Shown here: piece by piece, positions 23,358-31,974 of the stretch
Layout: the number at the start of each line of letters is the position of its first letter
Position numbering within the stretch: position 1 is the stretch's first letter
From: Senegalimassilia sp003474385
GTDB taxonomy: Bacteria > Actinomycetota > Coriobacteriia > Coriobacteriales > Eggerthellaceae
Direction of reading: 5' to 3'
Length of the DNA: 32,018 nt
Assembly: GCF_003474385.1 (NCBI RefSeq)
Contig: NZ_QUCY01000027.1
Location: forward strand, 1 to 32,018
Program-made: the position numbers and the translations under genes
The notes under the pieces: generated by a model
Databases searched by the model: none
What the model saw: only the letters and a program-made list of their open reading frames with translations
What the model was told of the DNA's origin: nothing

Positions 23358-25139
23358 ATGGCATCGTTCGAGCAAGCGGAAGAAGTGTTGAAGCGCTGCT
23401 TCGGGCACGACGGGTTCCGCCCGGAGCAGGAAAGGGCCATCAAGGCCATCATGGGGAAACGCGACGTGCTGGCCGTCATGTCCACCGGAGCGGGCAAATC
23501 GCTGATCTACCAGGTCCCCGCCGTCGCACTCGGCGGCACCACCATCGTGGTCTCTCCCCTGGTCTCGCTCATGAGCGACCAGGTGAGGAAGCTCGTTGAG
23601 CTGGGCCTGCATCCGGCTTTCCTCAACAACACGCTCAGCCTTCGGGCGCAGGAAAAGGTCCGGAGGCGCATCAAAAGCGGCGAGTTCCAAATCCTGTACG
23701 TTGCGCCGGAGCGCTTGTCGAACCCGGCTTTCCTGTCGGCCATCGAGGATCTCGCAATCCCCCTTGTCGCCGTCGACGAGGCCCACTGCATCAGCGAATG
23801 GGGCCATGACTTCCGTGGCGATTACCGCGAGATCAGCGCGTTCATCGAGCGGTTCGACCGGCGCCCGACCGTGGTCGCACTGACGGCGACGGCGACACCG
23901 AGGGTCCGCAAGGACATCGCCAGGTCCCTTGGCCTGCAAAACCCCTTGGAGATAGTCTCCTCGTTCGACCGCGCCAACCTTTCGCTTTCCGTTGTGCATA
24001 TGCCCCACGACGAGCGCGGATCGTGGTGCGTGCGGACCGCGCGTTCGAGGGAAAGCGAGTGCGGCATCTTCTATTGCGTCACGATTTCCGAGGCCGAGCG
24101 GATCCACGACGCACTCAAGCGAGCAGGCATACCCGCCGCGCTCTACCACGGCAAGCTGGACAACGACGCGAAGAAGGCGGCGCAGGAAGCGTTCATGTCG
24201 GGGCGGGCGCCGGCGATGGTCGCGACGTCGGCTTTCGGCATGGGCATCGACAAGCCCGATGTGCGCTACGTGGTCTGCTGCGGCATGCCGCTTTCGGTCG
24301 AGAGCTACTATCAGCAGATAGGCCGCGCGGGGCGCGACGGAGAGCCCGCCGACACGATCATGCTATGGGACGAGCAGGACCTGCAAACCGCTTTGTTCAT
24401 GGCGGAAGCGGGCGGCGAAGGCCAAAACGACCCGCAGCGTTCCAGGCAAAAGGGGCTCGCCTTCGACATGCGGGATTTCTGCAGAGAAGAGGGCGCCTGC
24501 CGGCGCGATCTTGTTTTGCGCTACTTCGGCGAGGAACCCCCTGATGACGGAGGGTGCGGAAGGTGCGATAACTGCGCGGCGCCCGTCGACGGCATCGTGC
24601 GCGCCGAGGACGCAAGGCCGCTGACGGACGACGAGCGTGCGCTTTTCGCTAGCCTCAAGAACGCGTGCGCCGCGGTATCGGAAAGCGGTGGCGCAGGCGG
24701 TACCCTGACCGAACGCGCGTTGCGCGGCGTCTGCCGCAAAAGGCCGGGAAACCTTGAGCAGCTTCTGGAAGTCGACGGGATGACCGCCAAAGCCGCGCAG
24801 GCGTATGGCGCCCAGATTCTCGCCGTCGTTGAAACGGGCGAGGTCCTCGCTTCCGTCAAGCCGCTCGAGATGCCCGATGTGCCCGAGGCGCTGAGCGACG
24901 CTTTGGTCGCGACGATCCGAGCACTCGGCAGCGAAGCGCGCAGGGCAGTCGTCCTCAAAGTAGCATGCGGGAAAAGCGAACCCGGCGCAAAGGCCGACGG
25001 TTACGAAAGCCTGCCATGCTGGGGATCCGCCGGCCCCGACCGCAGCAAGGCGAAGCACGCCCTAGACGCGCTCATAGCTTGCGGGATCGTGGGGCAAAGG
25101 CCCGGGGAGAAATGCCTTCGTGTGATGAGGGTGGATTAA
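23358..25139 (+). CDS. recQ: ATP-dependent DNA helicase RecQ
   Basis: RecQ unwinds branched DNA during recombinational repair. The 593-residue protein has helicase domain 1 with Walker A TGAGKS (K47), DEAH at residues 140-143 (VAVDEAHCISEWGHDFR, including the RecQ aromatic-rich loop) and TATAT. Helicase domain 2 includes YYQQIGRAGRDG (about 317-328). A zinc domain follows with C381, C400, C403 and C406 (ACRRDLVLRYFGE, CGRCDNC), then an HRDC domain (about 423-495) and an unassigned tail of about 95 residues that may be winged. The ATG 23358 has GGAAGAGG upstream. The gene ends four bases before the CRISPR array, with no terminator between. Confidence 0.95.
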   Translation: MASFEQAEEVLKRCFGHDGFRPEQERAIKAIMGKRDVLAVMSTGAGKSLIYQVPAVALGGTTIVVSPLVSLMSDQVRKLVELGLHPAFLNNTLSLRAQEKVRRRIKSGEFQILYVAPERLSNPAFLSAIEDLAIPLVAVDEAHCISEWGHDFRGDYREISAFIERFDRRPTVVALTATATPRVRKDIARSLGLQNPLEIVSSFDRANLSLSVVHMPHDERGSWCVRTARSRESECGIFYCVTISEAERIHDALKRAGIPAALYHGKLDNDAKKAAQEAFMSGRAPAMVATSAFGMGIDKPDVRYVVCCGMPLSVESYYQQIGRAGRDGEPADTIMLWDEQDLQTALFMAEAGGEGQNDPQRSRQKGLAFDMRDFCREEGACRRDLVLRYFGEEPPDDGGCGRCDNCAAPVDGIVRAEDARPLTDDERALFASLKNACAAVSESGGAGGTLTERALRGVCRKRPGNLEQLLEVDGMTAKAAQAYGAQILAVVETGEVLASVKPLEMPDVPEALSDALVATIRALGSEARRAVVLKVACGKSEPGAKADGYESLPCWGSAGPDRSKAKHALDALIACGIVGQRPGEKCLRVMRVD

Positions 25140-25143
25140 GGCG

Positions 25144-25905
25144 GATAGGACGCCAATCAGGGTGACACTGCTCCAAAACTGGCACATGCGAGACGTGCCG
25201 ACCGTCGAAGTTTCATTACCAGTCAGGGCAGCACTGCTCCAAAACCGTTGGGGCGGGAATCCACACCTGCGGAGAGTTTCATTACCAGTCAGGGTGACAC
25301 CGCTCCAAAACACCGCGCAGAAACAGCTGAAGGCGGATGCGGTTTCATTACCAGTCAGGGTGACACTGCTCCAAAACAGGGCGCTCTCGTAGCCTTCGAG
25401 CGTGGTGGTTTCATTACCAGTCAGGGTGACACTGCTCCAAAACGCCGAGAAAGAAGCAGCGGCGCTCACGGGGGTTTCATTACCAGTCAGGGTGACACTG
25501 CTCCAAAACGTGACAGGTGAACTCGAAAGCCTTACGCTTGTTTTATTACCAGTCAGGGTGGCACTACTCCAAAACGGAAAAGCCCACGGCGGCAAACCTG
25601 AAACCGTTTTATTACCAGTCAGGGTGGCACTACTCCAAAACGCGTCCCGTGCATCGACCGTATCAAACCCGGTTTTATTACCAGTCAGGGTGGCACTACT
25701 CCAAAACCGTTCGCCGCGTCCTCGAAGGTGGGATGCGGTTTTATTACCAGTCAGGGTGGCACTACTCCAAAACATGAACACATGGAACCTTGCCTTCACG
25801 TTTGTTTTATTACCAGTCAGGGTGGCACTACTCCAAAACTAAGAATTTTTCCCAAAATGCCTGCACTGCGTTTTATTACCAGTCAGGGTGGCACTACTCC
25901 AAAAC
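25144..25905 (-). CRISPR. Type II-A CRISPR array, 12 repeats and 11 spacers
   Basis: Repeats are 36 bp and every spacer is exactly 30 bp. Repeat starts are 25144, 25210, 25276, 25342, 25408, 25474, 25540, 25606, 25672, 25738, 25804 and 25870. On the minus strand repeats begin GTTTTGGAG, as expected for II-A crRNA repeats, so the array is transcribed leftward from the csn2 side. Repeats at 25210-25509 carry one set of bases (C, A, G at repeat positions 5, 22 and 27, plus strand); those from 25540 on carry T, G, A at the same positions. The 25144 repeat is degenerate in its first 9 bases, which marks the old, leader-distal end. The 25210 and 25276 repeats have a few private changes. Translated open frames across the array are artefacts. 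Confidence 0.99.
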
Positions 25906-25960
25906 CATTGAAGCAAAATCCCCACTGCAAAGGGACGTTCTCCCTGACTGATTTCGATGT
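25906..25960 (-). promoter_or_regulatory. CRISPR leader
   Basis: Only 55 bases lie between the csn2 stop codon and the first repeat. The leader end next to the repeat reads GCTTCAATG on the minus strand, the place where II-A leaders hold the integration anchor. CCCTGACTG at 25942-25950 is an inverted copy of the CAGTCAGGG core of the adjacent repeat. No clear promoter is seen; it may lie inside csn2. Confidence 0.6.
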
Positions 25961-26641
25961 CTAGCTCTCGATAAAGTGCAGGTCAACCACTAGTTTTCGT
26001 TCGTAATCATACACTACTTCATCCGCTTTATTCTCAATCAACAGCACAGTCAACTTCGAATAAAAAACGTACTCGAACAGCGCTTTCAAGTCGTTTTGCG
26101 TCAGAAAAGTTTTAAGATTCACGAACGTGATAACTTGCTTGCAACCCGCGTCAAGAGCCAGAGAAAGAAAGTTCAGCAAATTATCAAGGAGCGGTTTAGA
26201 GTCCTGCATGTCAACGCCAAAACCTCTGAACTTCAGGTAGCGCTTCAGCTCCCATTCTAACCCGAAACCATAATCGGAGTTCATCCCAAAGCCCAGATCA
26301 AGCAGCTTTGCCGACAAAGCAGAGTCCATCGCCTCAATGCCCCGGCGCAAATCCTCGTCTTCCAGGAATTCCCGCTCGATACGTTTAACAACCTCGCCCA
26401 TAAGCGAACGATCATCCCAGGGCAGCTGCAAGGGATTCTGCACCACCATAAGCGATGTCGATGGCCTTAGTTCAACTCCGTCATCCCACAGCGTATACGG
26501 TTCCAATGCCAAACCGCCAGCTGAGCTTGCCAAAGAGCGAACGATTCGCGCGAACAGCGTCTCGTTCGCAATCTGAAGCGTCGATGCATACCCAGGTGCC
26601 AAATCAATCGGCGTTTCCAGCCCGCTAAACACCAGCTTCAT
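25961..26641 (-). CDS. csn2: CRISPR-associated protein Csn2
   Basis: Csn2 forms a ring-shaped tetramer around double-stranded DNA ends and is needed for taking up new spacers in type II-A systems. The 226-residue protein has the family layout: a beta-rich start (MKLVFSGLETPIDL), a long helical middle (about residues 85-150), and a C-terminal ATPase-like core with VITFVNLKTFLTQNDLKALFEYVFYSKLTVLLIENK. Length fits the usual 219-230. It is the last gene of the operon. Its ATG overlaps the cas2 stop (ATGA). Base composition is visibly poorer in G and C than recQ next door. Confidence 0.93.
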   Translation of the reverse strand: MKLVFSGLETPIDLAPGYASTLQIANETLFARIVRSLASSAGGLALEPYTLWDDGVELRPSTSLMVVQNPLQLPWDDRSLMGEVVKRIEREFLEDEDLRRGIEAMDSALSAKLLDLGFGMNSDYGFGLEWELKRYLKFRGFGVDMQDSKPLLDNLLNFLSLALDAGCKQVITFVNLKTFLTQNDLKALFEYVFYSKLTVLLIENKADEVVYDYERKLVVDLHFIES

Positions 26642-26973
26642 AGCACCAGAAGCTCTTCCATGGAGTCGATCTCCTCATAATCTGGACGCTTTCCCGTAAT
26701 GTATTCCATGGTTGAAAACTGAGTTTCCGTGACCTTGAGAATCTGCACCAATCCAGCTGGCGGGCGATGTTTGCGAACACGGGCAATCGCGCTATTAGCC
26801 ACACCATCGTTCACAACCAACTTCGCATACACCGATTGCTGCAAAGGAAGAAACCCGTCTTTCAGCAGGAATTTGCGAAACAGGCGATAGTCTTTGCGCT
26901 GCTTCGGCGTTTCAACCGGCAGATCGAAGAACAGCACTAATCGCATATATCGCACCCTCTCCTTGTCCGTCAT
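26638..26973 (-). CDS. cas2: CRISPR-associated endonuclease Cas2
   Basis: Cas2 is the small dimeric core of the Cas1-Cas2 integrase. The 111-residue protein has the ferredoxin-like fold with the first strand MRLVLFFDLPVETPKQRKDY, including the conserved Asp, and the later GFLPLQQSVYAKLV. The first nine residues (MTDKERVRY) may be an extension; an inner Met at residue 10 is an alternative start. The ATG overlaps the cas1 stop by four bases and the stop overlaps csn2, so all three are translated together. Confidence 0.95.
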   Translation of the reverse strand: MTDKERVRYMRLVLFFDLPVETPKQRKDYRLFRKFLLKDGFLPLQQSVYAKLVVNDGVANSAIARVRKHRPPAGLVQILKVTETQFSTMEYITGKRPDYEEIDSMEELLVL

Positions 26974-27848
26974 AAGACATCGAATGCTTCGATTTCATCA
27001 ACGGACAGCTTCTTATTCAGCGCGCTCAAGCAATCCTGCACGTAAAGACCTATGACCGAACCAACGTGGTACGACCCGCCGCGATACGGAACGCGATGAT
27101 TGAGCATATCGACAAGCAAATACTTGTCGTCCTTCGTGAAATCGCCGTCGATGTTGTCGAAAACAAGCCGATCCACGATAGGCCGAAACGGCTCCATCAA
27201 ATCGCAGCTAAGATTGAACTGGTTGAATTCGCTTCGATGGCAAATCCCGCATTGCGTCAAATAACCCCTCGCCACAATCTCGCGATTTACCGCCGAAAGT
27301 AGGATTCCATATCCATAGTTCAACGCAGCGTTCACCGGAACGTCGTCGTCACGAGAGAAGTTCGGACCGAATAGCGCGCGAAAGTAAATCCTTGCCGCAT
27401 GGGCTTCGCGATTCGTCGTATCGCCCGAGCGCACTTCGTCTACCAAACGTACAAGCATTTCGCCTTCCGGCTCGCTTGCACGTGCGTCAAGTAAACGAGC
27501 CTGGTGCGCGATTTTATCGCGCACCACTCGCTGCCACACACGCTTCTTTATCGGCTCGCCCCATTCAAGCTGCTCGCCAATCCGTTTGCTGGTGTTGTGC
27601 GCACCATATAACGGCAGGTATTGCCCGATTGGGTTGTGCTTTTCGTCGGACGAAACCAGCGAAATCTTCGCTTTCGCAAGTTCAGAAAGCAAATATGCAC
27701 TGATGAACACCTGATTGGTCTGCAGCACGATGGTCGTGATCTCCGATAAATGGACCTTTGCGGCTTCGTCTTCCTTGCGCACTACGAGATAGCCTCCCTT
27801 ATAGGAAAGCTTGCAGGGGCTCTCGATGACGATGTTCCTAAAGGCCAA
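26970..27848 (-). CDS. cas1: CRISPR-associated endonuclease/integrase Cas1
   Basis: Cas1 inserts new spacers at the leader end of the array. The 292-residue protein has an N-terminal beta domain and a helical catalytic domain. The metal-binding residues are E148 (REAHAARIYFRALFG), H204 (CGICHRSEFNQFNL) and D216 (CDLMEPFRP). A start TTG at 27848 is supported by GGAGG seven bases upstream and by an 11-base overlap with the cas9 end. The length and motifs are those of type II Cas1. Confidence 0.96.
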   Translation of the reverse strand: MAFRNIVIESPCKLSYKGGYLVVRKEDEAAKVHLSEITTIVLQTNQVFISAYLLSELAKAKISLVSSDEKHNPIGQYLPLYGAHNTSKRIGEQLEWGEPIKKRVWQRVVRDKIAHQARLLDARASEPEGEMLVRLVDEVRSGDTTNREAHAARIYFRALFGPNFSRDDDVPVNAALNYGYGILLSAVNREIVARGYLTQCGICHRSEFNQFNLSCDLMEPFRPIVDRLVFDNIDGDFTKDDKYLLVDMLNHRVPYRGGSYHVGSVIGLYVQDCLSALNKKLSVDEIEAFDVL

Positions 27849-30800
27849 CGCGCGTCCTCCGTTCGAACATGCCCGTCACAGATTGGTCGATAATGTAGAA
27901 ATCGACGTTGGGGTCGCTAAGGAGTTTTGAGTATGTTGGCTGAAGACATCCTATTGATTTCGCCCCGCCCGCCATCGACAAATCCACATCAGCTCCGTTT
28001 ATTAGCGACAGCAGACGCATAAGGAACTCTCTGCGTTGTTGCTCACTTAATTTAACAGTGTTCTCTTTCAGCAACTGAATTTTTATTAGCTTCATCAACC
28101 TCGGCATTCGACGAATGCCACAAACTGCAACGCGGTCAATCAAATCGGCTGCGCACAATCTTTGATCATCTTGATTCATCGAATTTGAGAGATAGCCGGC
28201 TTCTTCGAGAGAAAAAGCTATCTCGGTCGCATTTCTCATCTTCTTAATTCCCGTAATCAAGAACCTCTCGCCATCAATCTCAATAAGCTGCTTCTTGAGT
28301 AGCTTCGCTCGCCGAATACCGACAAATTGCAACTTCTCGCCTTCCGCAAGTCGACGAGCATGAGCTTCCAGCGCCCCTTCGTCCACTCGAATACGCGGAG
28401 CAAGCCATACCGGGACTTCCGCAAAGCGGAAAACGGTACGACCCTTTTTGTCGCGCGCTTCGTAAATGAAGAAATACGCGAACTGCTGACTCGAATAACC
28501 GCCATATGTCTGCGGATCCAAATCGCTCTTCAATGGCAAAGACAGCTTCGGGCCCATCTTCGGATCGCGCGGCGAGTAAATCGTCGCATTCCAGAAAGCG
28601 CCCGAATCCTCAACGGGCATGCGCGTGATATAGCATTGGCGATAATTCAGCGCCTTGCGAATCCCTTCCACTTCTGCAGCGCCGTCCCATAGCTCGCCAG
28701 TGTCCTCGTCCACATGCTTTCCCATAAAGCTGCCGATTACAAAGCCGCTAGAGCCCGGAGCCTCATGGCGGGCGTTGAACAGCTCGGCCTGATCGCGGAC
28801 ATATTTGCGCATGGCATGGGCATACGCGATGGGCTGCTCGTAAATACCCGGATGCCACTTCGAGATGAACAAGCCGACACGACATGCCAGGTACGCATCG
28901 TGAGCATGATGGAAGTCGTTCGCCTCGCGGCATTTCACAAACCCGGCAGCATCGCGCAGATTATGGGACATGCTCGCCTTAACGGGAACGACCTTCGTGT
29001 CGGGATACTTCGCGCTCAACAGCGATTGGGCGGCTTTCACCATCTGGCTGGTTTCCACCAACTGACGCGCAATGAACCCGCGCATGGCGTTTTCGTTCAC
29101 GCTCGGGCGCATCAGGCTTTTGAACTTCTTGTCTCCGATAAGCCCAGCGTCGTGCAACGCGCGCCAATAGCCCGACATGCGCTGACGGATAGCGGGGTCT
29201 AGCAGCATCGCGTCGGTCTTACGTTGGTTCTCCTCGCGCAGCACCAAGGCCTTGTTCTCATAGCTATCGTCCTTGATGTAGGAGCGCGGGATGATGTGAT
29301 CGACCTCGTAAAGCCCCGCATTCGAAAGCTGCGTGATATCGATCGGTTTGCCCGAATACAGGCATTTGCCGTTCTGCATGAAATACAGCGTGAGCCTTTC
29401 ATCAAGCTCATCAGGACTTACGTCTTTCAGCTCCGTCAAAACCCGCTTCGTCCATTGCGAGTCTTGCTCCTTGAACTTCGCCAGGGCATCCTTGAGATTG
29501 TCGTAGCGGCGCTTGGTGCGGCTGCCCTTCTTCTTCATATCGTCATCGCGGGTCACCTCGATAAAGATATGCGCGGGCGCTTTGCCGGCAATGCGAACGA
29601 CCTCATCGACGATGCGAATAGCCTGATTAAGGCTGCGACGCATCGCCGGCGAGCCCGGCAGGTCGTTTATGCCAAGAGCATCGCCCGCCTGCTCGAAATA
29701 CGCTCGATTGAATGCGTCAATCTCGTTTTGGAACCCAAGACGATCATCATGCAAGATTTCCATGAGCACCATCGCACGGCCGCGTCGATTATCCGAATTC
29801 GGATCGCCCTCACGCAAGATGTCCATGATCGATTTCTCATCGAGCTGCGTGTCGACCTTCAAACCTGTGAGGAAATGCCTCGACAAACGCCCCCATCCAG
29901 TAAAGCGTTTCTTGCAAATCGCGTTGATTTGCGCATCATCGAGGCGGCCCTCGCCCTCAACGCCATACCTTTCCTGCAATTTCTCGCGCAAAATCTTGCG
30001 GTCCTCGAACAGCGTGTTCCACTGAATGATTTCTTCAACCATAGGGTAGTCGGACTGTGCGATCTTCCCCGTTTTGAACACGTCTTTCGCGAAGAAGATA
30101 TACGACGACATCTTCGACTCCAGACCGCTAACGCCCTGGCCGCCGACCACGTGCGCAGACGATGCGTACCCGTTCTCAACCAGCCAGTTTGCGATACGCT
30201 CGTAACTCACCGTGCGGTAGCGATGGAACAGGTCCTCCACGATACCGCGCCGCTGCTCCTCATCAAGACGCTGCTCGTAGTCGCCGTCACTTGTCCAACG
30301 AACGCCGTTCAGTTCGTTCAGGACGCAGAACTCCTCATACAGAAGCGAGCACTTCGGCAGCACGTCTTCGCCTTGCAAATACGTGCATATTCCCGTCATG
30401 CGTTTGATGAAGTTCTCCGCGCTTTTGCCCTTGTCGATAATGCTGTCCCAGTTCCAGGGCGTGATTATCGCATTTTCCATTCCGGGTTTGCGCTCGGACC
30501 ACGCAAAGCGAGGGTTATCATGAGCATCCAGCCTTGCGTTGCGCTGGGTCAGGGGCCCAACGTAATAAGGGATACGGAACGTCACGAGCGAAAGCAGCTT
30601 TTCGCGCTGCTCTTTCAGCACCGGGTAGAACTTCGCCTGGTTATCCAGGATCGTTTCCATTTCCTCAAGATGAAGCTGGTAGTAGATGCTTCCGTTATCG
30701 CTGGTTTTCAAGCGACGCAAAAACCGCTGGTTCTCAAACGCATCCATCATGTCAAGATAACGGCCGTCGCCTTCTGCAGCCGTCCCCGCAAATAGCTTCT

Positions 30801-31974
30801 TCACTTCTTTGGCGAAGTCGTCGTATGAGATTTTGCCCAGGTTGTAACGCGTGTATCCCTTGGATTGCGCGACGCTATACCCGCTTTTGTCGCTATACAG
30901 GGGACCGCGGAAAAAGCTGTCATACGCTTTTGCGTCCTTATATTCGCGAACAAGGGCTTTGAGCAGCTTCAAATCGGCGCCATACCGATCGTACTTTGCG
31001 ACCATGTTCGCGGAAATGGTTTCGCCCGAGGCATAGGACAAAAGGCCTTGCAGCACGTAAGCAGCGTACACGCCGCACAACGAATCGAACACGTCCTTGC
31101 TGTCATCAGGGCAAGCTTCGCGCAGGGCTTCAACTTCCTCATCATTGGAAAGCGAGATTTTCGTCTTCTCCGCCGAAAACTCGCCGAAAACATCTTTGAA
31201 CTCAGCCTTTAGCCCGACCATTGCCGCCGCCAGCGCCTTTTTGAGCTTCTTATCCGCTGCTCGATCGCCGAACGACACCGTCACATAATCGGCGATTGCC
31301 GCGGCGCGCTCGGAGTTGCTCACCCCTTTTGCCGTTAGCGCTGCCACAACATCATCAACGTTGATCGGTGAGTATTCGCCATCGCGACCTTCGCTCCAAG
31401 CTTCAAGCGCTTCGCAAAACGCCTTGACGGCATCATCGGGCTTGGCGTTTTTCGCGGAAAGAGACGAACCTTCGCGCAAGAAGTTGCCGCGGCACTTCAC
31501 AATGTTATGCAGAGCAAGGTACACAAGACGGATATCTGCCTGCTCATCGCTTTCCAGCAAGTGCTTGCGAAGGTGGTAAATCGTAGGGAACTGGTCGTAG
31601 TAATCGACCTCCGTAAAATCGGACTCGTTGAAGATGGGCCAGCGATATGCGGCAGTGGTCTTGTTGGGATCGGAATCCACCAAACGAGATTGTCTCAACC
31701 GCAGGAAGAAATCAGGGTCGACTTTCTCCACTTCCTCCTGGAGCAAGCCTTGCAGCAAGTCAAGACGCCAACGGCGGCGAACATAGCGCCTGCGCTGACT
31801 ACGCGGGATTCGCGCAGAAGCGGCAGTTTCCGCGCTGTCGAACAGGCGGCTACCCCACGTCGGCTGCTTCTTGAAGTGAAGAAGCCGGCCCTCCCCATCA
31901 GTGACCGCCCATCCATCCGAGCCGGTACCCATGTCTAAGCCGATGTTGTAATCTCCCTGGACGTTCCTGAGCAC
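27838..31974 (-). CDS. cas9: CRISPR-associated endonuclease Cas9 (type II-A)
   Basis: This RNA-guided DNA nuclease has at least 1378 residues, the size of type II-A proteins. All catalytic residues are present: D14 in RuvC-I (YNIGLDMGTGS), E806 in RuvC-II (HIFIEVTRD), H893 and N907 in HNH (YEVDHIIPRSY, ENKALV), and H1023 and D1026 in RuvC-III (HHAHDAYLA). The arginine-rich bridge helix is at about residues 54-72 (RIPRSQRRRYVRRRWRLDLL). The recognition lobe fills about 80-720, and the PAM-interacting part follows about 1100. GTG 31974 is the first possible start in the window but has no ribosome binding site, and the phase remains open to the right edge, so the true start may lie outside. It needs a tracrRNA that is not visible here. 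Confidence 0.97.
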   Translation of the reverse strand: MLRNVQGDYNIGLDMGTGSDGWAVTDGEGRLLHFKKQPTWGSRLFDSAETAASARIPRSQRRRYVRRRWRLDLLQGLLQEEVEKVDPDFFLRLRQSRLVDSDPNKTTAAYRWPIFNESDFTEVDYYDQFPTIYHLRKHLLESDEQADIRLVYLALHNIVKCRGNFLREGSSLSAKNAKPDDAVKAFCEALEAWSEGRDGEYSPINVDDVVAALTAKGVSNSERAAAIADYVTVSFGDRAADKKLKKALAAAMVGLKAEFKDVFGEFSAEKTKISLSNDEEVEALREACPDDSKDVFDSLCGVYAAYVLQGLLSYASGETISANMVAKYDRYGADLKLLKALVREYKDAKAYDSFFRGPLYSDKSGYSVAQSKGYTRYNLGKISYDDFAKEVKKLFAGTAAEGDGRYLDMMDAFENQRFLRRLKTSDNGSIYYQLHLEEMETILDNQAKFYPVLKEQREKLLSLVTFRIPYYVGPLTQRNARLDAHDNPRFAWSERKPGMENAIITPWNWDSIIDKGKSAENFIKRMTGICTYLQGEDVLPKCSLLYEEFCVLNELNGVRWTSDGDYEQRLDEEQRRGIVEDLFHRYRTVSYERIANWLVENGYASSAHVVGGQGVSGLESKMSSYIFFAKDVFKTGKIAQSDYPMVEEIIQWNTLFEDRKILREKLQERYGVEGEGRLDDAQINAICKKRFTGWGRLSRHFLTGLKVDTQLDEKSIMDILREGDPNSDNRRGRAMVLMEILHDDRLGFQNEIDAFNRAYFEQAGDALGINDLPGSPAMRRSLNQAIRIVDEVVRIAGKAPAHIFIEVTRDDDMKKKGSRTKRRYDNLKDALAKFKEQDSQWTKRVLTELKDVSPDELDERLTLYFMQNGKCLYSGKPIDITQLSNAGLYEVDHIIPRSYIKDDSYENKALVLREENQRKTDAMLLDPAIRQRMSGYWRALHDAGLIGDKKFKSLMRPSVNENAMRGFIARQLVETSQMVKAAQSLLSAKYPDTKVVPVKASMSHNLRDAAGFVKCREANDFHHAHDAYLACRVGLFISKWHPGIYEQPIAYAHAMRKYVRDQAELFNARHEAPGSSGFVIGSFMGKHVDEDTGELWDGAAEVEGIRKALNYRQCYITRMPVEDSGAFWNATIYSPRDPKMGPKLSLPLKSDLDPQTYGGYSSQQFAYFFIYEARDKKGRTVFRFAEVPVWLAPRIRVDEGALEAHARRLAEGEKLQFVGIRRAKLLKKQLIEIDGERFLITGIKKMRNATEIAFSLEEAGYLSNSMNQDDQRLCAADLIDRVAVCGIRRMPRLMKLIKIQLLKENTVKLSEQQRREFLMRLLSLINGADVDLSMAGGAKSIGCLQPTYSKLLSDPNVDFYIIDQSVTGMFERRTRVGL

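Noticed and set aside
25144..25209. Degenerate repeat plus the following hairpin-forming bases as a tracrRNA
   Set aside because: The repeat part is a perfect complement over its last 27 bases rather than a bulged anti-repeat, and the following stretch is exactly 30 bases, like every other spacer. It is the old end of the array.
25062..25960. Long open frames over the array with the recurring peptide WSSATLTGNKT or its plus-strand equivalents
   Set aside because: The repeat plus spacer length (66) is divisible by three, so a stop-free repeat gives periodic translations. The bases are a CRISPR array, not a repeat protein gene.
29224..30795. 523-residue plus-strand frame inside cas9
   Set aside because: It is antisense to the RuvC/HNH part of Cas9 and has no recognisable domain or ribosome binding site.
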